Below, piece by piece: positions 49,842 to 59,300 of a stretch of 64,000 bases of DNA (its first letter is position 1; each line of letters opens with the position of its first letter). Source of the DNA: Caldilineaceae bacterium (GTDB taxonomy: Bacteria; Chloroflexota; Anaerolineae; Caldilineales; Caldilineaceae); contig JAHBVF010000013.1 in NCBI GenBank assembly GCA_019637685.1, positions 62,001-126,000 of the forward strand. Direction: 5' to 3'. The notes beneath the pieces are model-generated. The model was not told where the DNA came from, did not search any database, and saw only the letters and a list, made by a program, of their open reading frames with translations. A program made the translations under genes and the position numbers.

Positions 49842-51311
49842 ATGAAACGCAAAAATATCCTCCTCCTTCTCTCCGACCAGCAACGGCTGGACACTGTCAG
49901 CGCCTACGGGCTGAACGATATTGTGCGTACACCCCACATCGACGGGCTGGCCGCGCGAGGCGTGCGCTTCGACAACGCGTTCACGCCCACCGCCATCTGC
50001 GCGCCGGCCCGGGCGTCGGTCCACACCGGTCTCTACCCCCACCGCCACGGCGTGACCGGCAACGGCATGTCGATTCGGGAAGGGGTGCAGGGGTTGCCCG
50101 ACTACCTGAACCCCGCGGGCTATCGCTGCGGCTACGCGGGCAAATGGCACGCGGACGACGCGGTCGGTCCCAGCGAAGTGGGCTATGTGGGCAAAGATTT
50201 CATCGGCTACGCCTTTCCCGGCTCTGGCCTGCTGCCCGGTCTGCAATTTGGTGCAAAGCCCAAAACCGGCAACCCCTACGCCGACTATCTGCAAGAGAAG
50301 GGCTTTGAAACGCCCACAGTCACCGACCGCTATGTGGGCACAAATCCCGGCTGCCAGGATCAGGAGATGTTCGCCCTCCACAACGGCCCTGTGGAATCGA
50401 GCATCGAATACTTTGTGGGCGAGGAGACGATACGGGTCATCGACGAACTGACCGGCCCGGATGCCGAATCGGATGACGAGCAGCCCTTCTTCATCTGGGC
50501 CAACTTCTGGGGACCCCACACCCCCTGCCTGGTCCCGGAGCCGTACTTTTCGATGTACAACCCGGACGACATCCCGGAGCATCCCAGCTACCGGGAGACG
50601 TGGGAGGGCAAGCCCTATCGCCAGCAACTGATCGAGCGCATGTGGGGATTGGGCGATCTGGGCTGGCGGGGCTTCCAGGAGATCAGCGCCCGCTATTTCG
50701 GCCACTGCACCCTCATCGACGATCAGGTGGGGCGCATCGTGGCCCATCTGGCCGCGCGGGGGCTGCTGGAAGATACGGTCATCATCTACTCGGCGGATCA
50801 CGGTGACTGCCTGGGCGCGCACAAACTGATCGAAAAGGGCGAGTTTATGTACGACGAAATCTACCGCATTCCGTTGGTCGTCGCCCATCCCGACTGTGCA
50901 GCGCCGGGCAGCGTCAATGACGACTTTGTGTGTCTACACGAAGTCACTCCCTCTTTTCTGGAGATTGCCGGGGTAGAAGGCGCAGAGATGGACGGCCAGT
51001 CGTTCCTGCCTGCAATGCTGGGCGATCACACCCCCAACGGACGGGAGGAGGTCTACTGCGTCTTTCACCGCCATTTTACTGTCGCGGAGCAGCGGATGGT
51101 GCGCACCCGTACCCACCAGTTCACCTTCAACAGCGGCGACGCGGGCGAACTCTACGATCTGGTGGCAGACCCCTACCAGCTTCACAACGTCTACGGCCAG
51201 CCGGAATACGAGTCCGTGCGCCAGGATTTGATGGCACGGATGAAGCGCTATATGGACGAACTGGACGATCCCCTGCGCGGTTGGTTTGGACGGGTGGGAC
51301 CGGTCTACTGA
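49842..51311 (+). CDS. Type I sulfatase (formylglycine-dependent), second copy type
   Basis: 489 residues. NILLLLSDQQRLDT at the metal site and signature Cys53 (CAPARASVHTGLYPHR): here CxPAR, a variant still recognised by formylglycine-generating enzymes. FWGPHTPCLVPEPYFSMY and YSADHGDCLGAHKLIEKG form the rest of the active site. It shares only the family core with the first sulfatase, so it probably attacks a different position or sugar. No signal peptide. It follows the first sulfatase in the same direction after a repeat element. Confidence 0.93.
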   Translation: MKRKNILLLLSDQQRLDTVSAYGLNDIVRTPHIDGLAARGVRFDNAFTPTAICAPARASVHTGLYPHRHGVTGNGMSIREGVQGLPDYLNPAGYRCGYAGKWHADDAVGPSEVGYVGKDFIGYAFPGSGLLPGLQFGAKPKTGNPYADYLQEKGFETPTVTDRYVGTNPGCQDQEMFALHNGPVESSIEYFVGEETIRVIDELTGPDAESDDEQPFFIWANFWGPHTPCLVPEPYFSMYNPDDIPEHPSYRETWEGKPYRQQLIERMWGLGDLGWRGFQEISARYFGHCTLIDDQVGRIVAHLAARGLLEDTVIIYSADHGDCLGAHKLIEKGEFMYDEIYRIPLVVAHPDCAAPGSVNDDFVCLHEVTPSFLEIAGVEGAEMDGQSFLPAMLGDHTPNGREEVYCVFHRHFTVAEQRMVRTRTHQFTFNSGDAGELYDLVADPYQLHNVYGQPEYESVRQDLMARMKRYMDELDDPLRGWFGRVGPVY

Positions 51312-51367
51312 ATAGAGAGCAATGGACATGCTGCGGGAAAAACCATTCGATAAGTGAGGAGGGGCAG

Positions 51368-51895
51368 ATGACCGAAAAATATCCCGATCTATTCAAAGAG
51401 ATCGTATGGCCAAATGGCCCCACATCTGTACAGTTTGAGACTGGTGAACCTCCACCGGAAGATATGATAAGCAATATCAATGCTGTGCCGACGACGAATG
51501 AAAGGCAGTGGGTTGTAATTCAACTCGATGACGGGAAGTGGGAGATTCCGGGTGGCACAGTTGAACCAGGTGAAAAACCATTGGCTGCTCTGGAACGAGA
51601 ACTGCTGGAAGAGGCCGGTGCGCGGCTAGTGTCCGCAGAATATATCGGTGCGTTGCGGATGCACTCTCACGCAGAAAGGCCGTTTCGGCCCCATATGCCA
51701 CATCCCGTGGCATATCGAGCTATTTATCGATGCGTCGTCGAACTGATCAGCTTACCCCAGGTCCCAGAGGAAGGCGGGGAGCATGTGGTGCTGGTGGACA
51801 CTGTGAATATTGATGAAGCAGTTCGTCGCTTTGAAGAGATTGAACGATATGAGTTGGCGGAGCTATATCGGTTTGCACACGATTTAGACGGTTGA
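51368..51895 (+). CDS. Nudix hydrolase
   Basis: 175 residues. The Nudix box (residues 63-85) has every consensus position: Gly63, Glu69, Arg77-Glu78, Glu81-Glu82 and Gly84 in the GX5EX7REUXEEXGU pattern. About 45 residues precede the fold, and WEIPGGTVEPGE is the usual entry. GAGGAGG precedes the ATG. Nudix enzymes cleave nucleoside diphosphates linked to another group, e.g. oxidised nucleotides or ADP-sugars; substrate not inferable. Composition is less GC-rich than the sulfatase before it. Confidence 0.92.
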   Translation: MTEKYPDLFKEIVWPNGPTSVQFETGEPPPEDMISNINAVPTTNERQWVVIQLDDGKWEIPGGTVEPGEKPLAALERELLEEAGARLVSAEYIGALRMHSHAERPFRPHMPHPVAYRAIYRCVVELISLPQVPEEGGEHVVLVDTVNIDEAVRRFEEIERYELAELYRFAHDLDG

Positions 51896-51929
51896 ACCAC
51901 CAATCGAGGCACAGAATAGGGGGAGAAGA

Positions 51930-52955
51930 ATGACCGTTTTTCCCGGCATTGAGTGGGAATCTATAGATGCGGAAGCGGCGAGGTTCGATCCTACCCGCAT
52001 TGCCAAAATCGGCCCCTGGCTGGCAGAGCAGGCCGCGAAACGGGAGGACAGCCGCTACCGGGTGGTGGTTGTGCGGGGCGGCGCGCTGGTGGGCGAATGG
52101 AACAGCGGCATAGACGCGGACGCACGCCTGCGCCTGGCCTCGGCCACAAAATCGATCTTCGCTTCTATGCTGGGCATCGCCGTTGCCGAAGGGCATGTTC
52201 CGTCGCCGGACACACTGGCGGTGGACCTCTACCCGGAACTGATGGACGTGCCAGAGGGAACGGGTCCGAAGGAAGGACGCTACGCCTATCCCGCCAACCG
52301 GGGCACTACCCTGCGCCACCTGATCTGCAATGTCTCTGGCTATATGAAACCGGGCGAGGAACCGGGGCGGGTCTTCAACTACCAGACCTATGGCATGAAT
52401 ATCCTCACCCACGCCATCGCCGCAGCCTACGGACTCTACGACAGCGCAGACCCGGAGCGCTTGCCCGGCCTCCAACCACTGATAGAGAGCCGCATAGCCC
52501 AGCCCATCGGCGCGCATTGGGATTACTACCGGGCCAACTTTGCCCTGCCCCCCGCGGCCCGCACTGGTATTTTCGGCTACTACGACGGCGTCGCCTCCAC
52601 CGCGCGGGATATGGCCCGGCTGGGTTGGCTCTGGCGCAACCGGGGTCGCTGGGGCGATCAGCAGGTGATCCCCGCGGGCTGGGTGGACGAATGCACAGCC
52701 GTCGCGCCGGACATCCGCGCCAATTGCCCGGAGGAGGAGTGGGTCTACGGCCACGGCTTCTGGACCAACGCCGCGGGCCGATTGTGGCCGAACCTGCCCA
52801 CAGATTCCTTCGCCGCGTCCGGTGCAGGCCGCCAGCACATTTGGGTCTGCCCCAGCCTGGATTTGGTCGTCGCGCAGAGTCCGGGCCTGTTCGAAAAACA
52901 GGAGGCGTTGGGCAGGGGGCTGCTGGGGAAAGTGGTGGCAGCGCTGGGCGAGTGA
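51930..52955 (+). CDS. Serine hydrolase of the class C beta-lactamase family
   Basis: 341 residues. The catalytic SxxK is Ser71-Ala-Thr-Lys74 (LASATKSIFASM); the Tyr motif is in VFNYQTYGMN (about 149-157), and a late AASGAGRQHIWV replaces the KTG/HxG strand. These are the features of beta-lactamase/DD-peptidase/esterase relatives (EstB-like). No signal peptide, so cytoplasmic esterase or amidase activity is more likely than cell-wall or antibiotic action. It follows the Nudix gene by 34 bases and may be co-transcribed. Confidence 0.87.
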   Translation: MTVFPGIEWESIDAEAARFDPTRIAKIGPWLAEQAAKREDSRYRVVVVRGGALVGEWNSGIDADARLRLASATKSIFASMLGIAVAEGHVPSPDTLAVDLYPELMDVPEGTGPKEGRYAYPANRGTTLRHLICNVSGYMKPGEEPGRVFNYQTYGMNILTHAIAAAYGLYDSADPERLPGLQPLIESRIAQPIGAHWDYYRANFALPPAARTGIFGYYDGVASTARDMARLGWLWRNRGRWGDQQVIPAGWVDECTAVAPDIRANCPEEEWVYGHGFWTNAAGRLWPNLPTDSFAASGAGRQHIWVCPSLDLVVAQSPGLFEKQEALGRGLLGKVVAALGE

Positions 52956-53159
52956 TGTGCTATAATTGGGGTGACGAAAATGCCGCTATACGTCGATCCC
53001 AACGTTCTTGCATCTGGTTCAGTGCCGTCTGTAGGGAACCATCGGAGAGGTCCGCTATGTCGAGCATAGCGCTGGGCAGGTAGCCGGCAAAGGGCGGCCA
53101 GCGGTCCGTCGTCGGTCGTCCATCGTCAGACACAAACATCAACTGACAAAGGACTATTC
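52956..53159 (+). promoter_or_regulatory. Leader region of the Rieske gene with extended -10
   Basis: TGCTATAAT (TGn plus TATAAT at 52961-52966) is a good extended -10 but has no -35. The following 190 bases hold no convincing gene; a 60-codon minus-strand frame and a GGTCCGTCGTCGGTCGTCC stretch look like junk repeat. Confidence 0.4.
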
Positions 53160-53567
53160 ATGGCCAAGTATACAATCTGCCGGGTGAGTGAATTGCCACC
53201 TGGCGAACGCAAAATCATAGAAGCAGGCAGCCGCACCATCGGCGTTTTCAATATTCACGGCGACTTTTACGCCATCCGCAACCAGTGCCCCCACCAGAAC
53301 GCGCCCCTCTGCCAGGGCATCATCACCGGCACGACCCTGCCCAGCCAGCCCGGCGAATACATCTGGGCCAAGGACGGTGAGATCATCCGCTGTCCCTGGC
53401 ACGGCTGGGAGTTCGACATCACCACCGGGCGTTCTATCTTCAATCCCCACAAAATGCGTGTAAAAAACTACGAAGTGACAGTCGAGCCAGCCCCGGGAAC
53501 CGATGCAGAGTCGGTGGAAAGTTACCCGGTGACAGTAGAAGACGGATGGGTCATTCTACACGCATAA
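53160..53567 (+). CDS. Rieske [2Fe-2S] domain protein
   Basis: 135 residues, a single Rieske ferredoxin-like domain. Cluster ligands are Cys43 and His45 (CPHQNAPLCQG) and Cys78 and His81 (CPWHGWEFD). The first motif CPHxxAPL and second CPWHGWEFDxxTG are of the ferredoxin/oxygenase type rather than the cytochrome bc1 type, which carries disulfide Cys at fixed positions. No signal or anchor, so it is a soluble electron carrier. No oxygenase or nitrite reductase subunit is nearby. Confidence 0.92.
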   Translation: MAKYTICRVSELPPGERKIIEAGSRTIGVFNIHGDFYAIRNQCPHQNAPLCQGIITGTTLPSQPGEYIWAKDGEIIRCPWHGWEFDITTGRSIFNPHKMRVKNYEVTVEPAPGTDAESVESYPVTVEDGWVILHA

Positions 53568-53593
53568 GCTTCCCCCTGGTTTTGGATAAAACT

Positions 53594-53650
53594 GGATGGG
53601 CCAGGATATTCTTTTGCCAACGGCATATCCTGGCCCATCCGAGGTCGCTG
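53594..53650. terminator. Terminator-like hairpin after the Rieske gene
   Basis: Perfect 16-bp stem GGATGGGCCAGGATAT (53594-53609) with ATATCCTGGCCCATCC (53635-53650). A CCTTTCCTTTTTC stretch follows a few bases later, which would favour release. Confidence 0.65.
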
Positions 53651-53789
53651 CCTTTCCTTTTTCTAATAATTAGTCTATACTATGTTACAAGTAAGGTCAT
53701 ATAGATTTTTTTGAAATGAAGTCACATCTATTCTGGGAAAATGGCCGTAAACGGGCAAAGATCGAAACCGAAAAACATCTCAAACTCCC
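53651..53789. other. AT-rich spacer without a gene
   Basis: Nothing recognisable apart from AT-rich sequence around 53660-53760; it leads into the MITE-like element. Confidence 0.5.
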
Positions 53790-53925
53790 CTGCAAAAAGC
53801 CTCTAAACTCACCGCGGAGTCGCGGGGAACGCGGAGGTTCGCGGAGTTTTCCTCCTGAATCTCGCCGCGTTGCCTCCGTGCCCTCTGTGACTCCGCGGTG
53901 AAATTGACCTTTTTACAGTAGACTC
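53790..53925 (+). repeat. MITE-like palindromic element, copy D
   Basis: CTGCAAAAAGCCTCTAAACT at the left, TTGACCTTTTTACAGTAGAC at the right, same orientation as copy A. Interior holds CACCGCGGAG, CTGAATCTCGCCGCGTTGCC and CTCCGCGGTG. It ends 40 bases before the globin start. Confidence 0.8.
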
Positions 53926-53965
53926 ATCTCAACTTTAAAGATTAACCAAAAAAAGCAGGTTGGCT

Positions 53966-54373
53966 ATGGAAGAACTGACATCAAAGGAGCTATTTCTGCA
54001 AAGCGTCGACCGCTGTGTGGCCACAGAGGCATTCATTTCTACCTTTTATGAACGCTTCTTGGGTGCGTCCGATGAAATCAAGAATAAGTTCCGATTCACG
54101 AATTTTAGAATTCAGAGCGAAATGTTACGTCGATCATTGGTACTATGTGCGGGAGTAACGACTGGTAATCCCGAATCAATGAGCGAGGTCAAACAACGTG
54201 CAGTGACGCATGATCGAAGTCACTTGAACATCAAGCCTCAGCTTTATGAGATATGGTTGGAAACAATCATTGATACCGCTCGTGACTATGATGATCAATG
54301 GGATGAGACAACCGAAGCGGCGTGGCAGAGGATTCTCGGTCACGTGATAAATTATATGGTCCGAAAATATTGA
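53966..54373 (+). CDS. Single-domain globin-like protein
   Basis: 135 residues from ATG 53966. STFYERFLGASDEIKNKFRFTN at the B-D helix region, RSLVLCAGV in E, and THDRSHLNIKPQLYEIWLETIIDTARDYD in F-H match bacterial single-domain globins; the His in RSHLNIK or THDRSH would be the haem proximal ligand. The C-terminal AWQRILGHVINYM is a usual end. Lower GC and the neighbouring MITE suggest it moved recently. Role could be O2 or NO binding; no partner reductase is present. Confidence 0.78.
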   Translation: MEELTSKELFLQSVDRCVATEAFISTFYERFLGASDEIKNKFRFTNFRIQSEMLRRSLVLCAGVTTGNPESMSEVKQRAVTHDRSHLNIKPQLYEIWLETIIDTARDYDDQWDETTEAAWQRILGHVINYMVRKY

Positions 54374-54857
54374 GTTCAACGTGTAACGCTTTTCCAACAA
54401 ATAAATTCCCCAAATTGATTTGGAAAAGTCCAAGCCGTTCAGGGAAATTGTCGCCGGATCGGGGATTTATTTTCTTTGAACGGCCTAACGCCGTCGTCCG
54501 GCCACGCTGACGTTAGATACGTATCTCATTCTCGAACCCAGCTTACCCCGTTCCCATCCTTAATCGGATGAGAAGATTTGATCCGTCCTGTTCTGGAGCA
54601 TCCGCGAAGGGGATATGTGCATCGGATTGAGTCTGAATAACGCATTCAAAGCAAATTCATAACCACTCAGATGCGGCGCACTCGCCAGAAGAATATCTCT
54701 GTGCAAGGATTGTGTGGCGGGTGGCCGCACCCATTTTCCTCCACACATTAATTGTTCAATCGTTATATTGGCTGTAACTTGCTACCTCTACTTTGAAAGC
54801 GCTTTCAGTTCAGCCCTGTATCGATCCAATCTGATCGACAGCCAAAAAAGGATTTGT
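54374..54857. other. Intergenic region with hairpin, degenerate coding traces and an operator
   Basis: GCCGTTCA (54434-54441) pairs with TGAACGGC (54477-54484), maybe the globin terminator. A minus-strand frame at 54560-54748 has protein-like composition (LLASAPHLSGYEFALNALF) but no start signal or family, so a decayed gene is possible. The right end carries the LacI-type palindrome. Confidence 0.45.
54794..54807. promoter_or_regulatory. Perfect LacI-family operator / cre-like palindrome
   Basis: TGAAAGCGCTTTCA, a perfect 14-bp palindrome with central CG, fits the cre consensus TGWAANCGNTTWCA of LacI/CcpA-type regulators. It ends 50 bases before the ATG of the SurA-like/TlpA gene. No LacI gene is in the window. 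Confidence 0.7.
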
Positions 54858-56135
54858 ATGGCACATCTCGCCTCGCCCCCCTTTCGCGTCAATCCGCGGA
54901 GTGCTATCGCCGCTACCCTGCTGCCCCTGCTGGTGCTGGGAGGATTGTGGCTGCTGCTTTCCCAGCGACCCAGCGAAGGTATTTCCCAAACCGGATCTGC
55001 GCCTTCCACCCCAGCAGCTATGCAGTTGCCGTCCGGCCCAACACCCTTGGCCGTTGTCAACGGCACAGACATCACCTCCCGCGCGCTGGCAGATGCCCAG
55101 GCAATCGACCGCGCGATGGGTCATCTGCTGGGGGTAGCGATTCCCACCGACGCCCAGGCTGTGCTGGAACGTTTGGTCAACGGGCTATTGGTGACTCAAG
55201 CCGCGCAGCAGGCCAGCTTTTCCCTGACCGACGCTCAGGTGGATACAGCCCTGGCCAATTTTCTGGCCGGTGCGGGACAAGACATTCCGGCATTGGAGAA
55301 CGCATTGGCCGGGGAAAATGTGAACCAGGCCGACTTCCGCGCCGCCTTTGCGCAACTACTCCTGGTGGATCAGTTCACCCGACAGCAGGCCGCGGCCCAG
55401 GGCATGACAGCCAGCGACTATTTGCACTCCCTGCAGAAAGAGGCCCACATCAGCTTTGGCCCGGATGTGGAGTCGCTTACACAGGCGGCTGCCCCAAGGC
55501 CCGCCGAGCAACCGGTTTCGGTCGCTAGCCCGTCAGAGGCACAGCCCCCCGCAGAGACACAACCCACAGCCGATCCCGCCACCCTCGGCAGAGAATGGCA
55601 GCTTCTTCCCTTTGTGGCGGACCCGGCCTTTGCTACACCCAACGAAGAAAATGTGCCCGCGCTGGAAGGCACTTCCTCGGCGGGCAGTGTGGAGCAGATC
55701 GTCACCGGCACGGCCACGGGGAACTTTGCGCCAGATTTCCGCGCGGCGCTGGCAAAGGGCGACGGTGCGTTGACGCTGGCTGATCTGAAAGGCAAACCGA
55801 CACTTCTCAGCTTTTGGACCACCTGGTGTCCCTACTGCCTGCGCCAGACCCCCCTGCTGGTGGATGCCCACAACCGCTGGGCCGAGGCGGGGGTCAACTT
55901 TGTGGGAATCAATGTGGGCGAGGCCAGCGCGCAGGTGTTGCCTTATCTGGAAACCCACGCCATCGACTATCCCGTCGGTCTGGACGAGAACAGCGAAATC
56001 GCTGCGGCCTATGCCGTGCGCGGCTTCCCCACCACCTATTTTCTGGACGCCGAGGGGCGGGTAATAGCCCGTCACGTCGGGCAATTATCCGCCGAAGATA
56101 TCGACAGCTATTTGAACCAGATCACACAAAAGTAA
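54858..56135 (+). CDS. Membrane-anchored SurA-N-like / TlpA thioredoxin fusion
   Basis: 425 residues. A membrane helix (about 17-36) anchors the protein with the rest outside. Residues about 60-195 look like the helical N-terminal domain of SurA/PrsA-type chaperones (VNGTDITSRALADAQAIDRAM, ERLVNGLLVTQAAQQASFSLTDAQVD, NQADFRAAFAQLLLVDQF). After a Pro/Ala/Thr linker, residues about 285-425 are a TlpA/ResA-type thioredoxin: APDFRAALAKGDGALTLADLKGKPTLLSFWTTWCPYC with the active-site CPYC, and GFPTTYFLD with the cis-Pro. This would reduce or shuffle disulfides of exported proteins it captures. AAGGA precedes the ATG. A perfect LacI-type operator lies upstream. Confidence 0.87.
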   Translation: MAHLASPPFRVNPRSAIAATLLPLLVLGGLWLLLSQRPSEGISQTGSAPSTPAAMQLPSGPTPLAVVNGTDITSRALADAQAIDRAMGHLLGVAIPTDAQAVLERLVNGLLVTQAAQQASFSLTDAQVDTALANFLAGAGQDIPALENALAGENVNQADFRAAFAQLLLVDQFTRQQAAAQGMTASDYLHSLQKEAHISFGPDVESLTQAAAPRPAEQPVSVASPSEAQPPAETQPTADPATLGREWQLLPFVADPAFATPNEENVPALEGTSSAGSVEQIVTGTATGNFAPDFRAALAKGDGALTLADLKGKPTLLSFWTTWCPYCLRQTPLLVDAHNRWAEAGVNFVGINVGEASAQVLPYLETHAIDYPVGLDENSEIAAAYAVRGFPTTYFLDAEGRVIARHVGQLSAEDIDSYLNQITQK

Positions 56136-56139
56136 AAAA

Positions 56140-56259
56140 CTATAGCAGTGTCACTTTGAAATGTGGACTTTCGTAGGGCAGGTTTCTTACCTGCCATTAG
56201 CGGTGATGTGGAAATCCGCCCTGCGAAAAACTCCTGTTTTCTACGTGGCATTGCTATAG
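56140..56259. repeat. Nested inverted-repeat element after the TlpA fusion
   Basis: Outer arms CTATAGCAGTG (56140-56150) and CATTGCTATAG (56249-56259), inner arms TTCGTAGGGC and GCCCTGCGAA, and an innermost hairpin GGCAGGT-TTCTT-ACCTGCC. Three nested palindromes suggest a MITE-like or structured RNA element; it may also terminate the upstream gene. Confidence 0.6.
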
Positions 56260-56346
56260 CATACAGATGTTGTGGAATGGACCCGTGGAAACCCGGACAA
56301 ACCACCGCGCCTGTACCCATTTTCCGCGCCCTACAGAGGACCTCCT

Positions 56347-59300
56347 ATGCGCCCGAAGGACCACTTTCCCATCGCCCGCCATCACGACAGCCGCTTTGCC
56401 TGGCTGCGTTTCCTCATCGTCTTTTCAATGGTCATTACCTATCTTTCTCCGCTGGCCGAATCGGCCCAGGGGATTTTTGCCGGTGGGGTTTCCGTGGTCG
56501 CGGCAGCAGAGGCGCCCGCCCAGCCCCAGGCCGCGCCCAACGGTGACGAGACGACGACCAGCGACATCGCATTGGGGAATGGGCTGCTGCCTGCTTGGGC
56601 GGAGTCCCTTTCCGCGCCTGGAACAGAGCAGACGACGGGTACTGTCCAGATGGGTTCGGCCCTGCTGCCCGACTGGTTTGCTGCGCCTACTGCCCCGGTT
56701 GAAAGCGCAAGCCCGCTGGAACCGTCGGCCCGGCTGATGGCCGCGGGGTCGTGTACAACTGCCGGACAACTGTCGGCCGCGCTGACTGTGCCCGCCGAAG
56801 TGAGCGTGGGCAATGTAACGGGTGATCTTTTCACCGTCACAGTCAACAATACCGGCACAGCAGCCACCACCGAAGCCCGCCTGCTGGTAACGCCCAGCCC
56901 CGGCTTCTACTATGTGGCCGGTTCGGCCGCGGCCTCCGATGGCAGCACTATCGCAGTCACCCTCAGCCCCGCCAATCCCGCGCCCGGCCAGGCGTTCACA
57001 ATTATCCTCAGCCAGGGCAATGGCAGCCGCAATGATCTAGACGGCGGTGAGACGATTACTTTCAACTTCCGCCTCGCCACCAATACCGATGCCAAATCGG
57101 GACAACCTCTGGTAACAGCTTTGCAGAGCGGCACAGGATCGCCCGTTACCTGCAAGACGACTACAGAAAATGTGCAGGTAGTGCGGGGCAATCTGACCAT
57201 CACCAAATCTCCGGCCCTGCAAACCGCCACCTTCGGTTCGGTCATCACCTGGACAGTCTCCCTGGAAAACACCGGGCAAGGCACACTCTATGGGGCACAG
57301 TTGACCGACACAATCGGCGCGGGCTACACGGGTTTCTCAATTACCCCGACCCCGGCTCCGGTTGATCTGGTGGCGGGCGCAAAGTTCGATTACACGGCTC
57401 AGGCTACGATCAACTCGTGCGGCAATCTGACCAACCGGGCCGACGCCACCTGGATTTTGGGCAATGCAGACGGCACGGCCACCGGAGCCAATCCGGTCAA
57501 CGAGACGGCGGATGTGCTGCTGCAGATCGAAGACCCGACTGTAATCGTCGATATTGGCCCGCTGCCCACCACCGGCTATTGTGGCAGTCTGAGCGCCACA
57601 ATCCCGGTGACGGTGACAAACACCGGCGGCGCGGCGCGCAACGTCTCTTTGGATATATCCTCCAGCGGCCCCCCGGGGACAGCAGTTACCGTCAACCCGG
57701 CCCACACCGCCACCTGGAATAAGAGCGGCAACACAATCACCTACACGCCGGGCACACTGGGCGCGGGGGCCAGTGTCGTCTTTCTGCTGGATATGGTCAC
57801 GGGCAACCTGTGCAGCACAGCCTCCCTCAACATCGCCCTCACGCCGAGCTACGAGGATTCCTGTCTGTTGCTCCGTTCCACGGGTACGCCGGACACAGAA
57901 TCGGTCACCCTGCCCATCGAAGCGCCCTCTCTTTCCGTTACAAAAGACGGCCCCACCACAATGATTGCGGGCAATAGTTACCAATATGTGATGACTGTCT
58001 CTGGCAACAACCGGCAAAATATCGGGGCTGGTGGCGTAGTCATCACCGATGTAGTGCCCAGCAATCTGATCATCGACAGCGTAACTTCCAGCGGCGGCAC
58101 ACCAGTGACGCAGAATGGTCAGAATTTGCGCTGGAATCTGGACACCAGTGGTACGGGCGCATACAACGAACAGTTCTTTGTCAATGTGACAGTGCCTGGC
58201 CAGGGCGCAGGCGCGTGTGGCGCAGGCAGTTCCCTGAACAATGCCGTGACAGCCGTGGCCGATATCCCCTGCCCAGAGTGCGCGCTCTCTGCTTCGGCCA
58301 ACAAAGAGTCTTTTATCTACGATTTTCTCAACCCGACCCTCAATACCTTTATCAAAGAGGCCACACCGATTGAACTGTGCGGGCCGCCCACGGCCAATGT
58401 AATTACCGCTACCCTGCAAGTGGGCAGCGGCATCACCTGGACCAATACAATCTACACAGATACGCTGGGCGCGGGCAAACTCGGCCAGCCTTTTACCATT
58501 GTGCCCGGCTCCACGCGGGTACACGTGGATGGAATCGACCGCACGGCCAATGTGGCCATCAGCGAAGGGCCGCCTCTCTCCATCAATTTTGGGGGACTGA
58601 GCGCCATTTTGGGGGCATTCAGCGCCACAGCCAATATTGTGATCGTCTATCAGATCGACGGCCAGCCAGGGACGATTCCCGGCGGCGCGGACAATACTGT
58701 GCCGACCCTCTTTTCCCAATTTCAACTCAACGGCCCGGCCCAGAGTTGCAGTGGGGGAATCACTGGTTACGTCGCCGTCCCCATCGATGTAAGTCGGGGC
58801 AGCCTGGGTGTGGCTGTGGAGCCGGGAACACTCCAGGCATGTCGTCTGAATACTGTCACCCTGACTGTCAACGAAAATACAGCCAGCGACCTGACCGACT
58901 CGATTGCGGTCAGCTTTACCACTGACGCATCCGATATCATCACACCTACCGCCTTTACCGTCGGCGGCGGCTTCACAGGCCAGACACCTGCTGTGGCCCA
59001 GGGTGTACAACCCGACGGGCGCAAGATCGTCACATTCACCTTCCCTGCCAACTTTGATCTGACCGGCACAGGGACGATCTCCTTCCCTCTCTTCCGCCCC
59101 TGCGAAGCAACCAGCGGGCTGACGGCCAATGTGGCATATCTGGACCGCTGCGATGTGCCCCGCACCAGCAGCGCAACCGGCGGATCGTCCACCGCGCGTT
59201 CCGATCTGACGCTCTTCACCACACCCAACCAATTTACGGTCGTGGAGAAGAAAGCCCAGTGGAGTTTTATCGTCAGTAACGGCGGCAATACCAGCGCCAC

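Noticed and set aside
52960..53142. 60-codon minus-strand frame before the Rieske gene
   Set aside because: No ribosome site or recognisable domain, and part of it is simple GGTCGTCC-type repeat.
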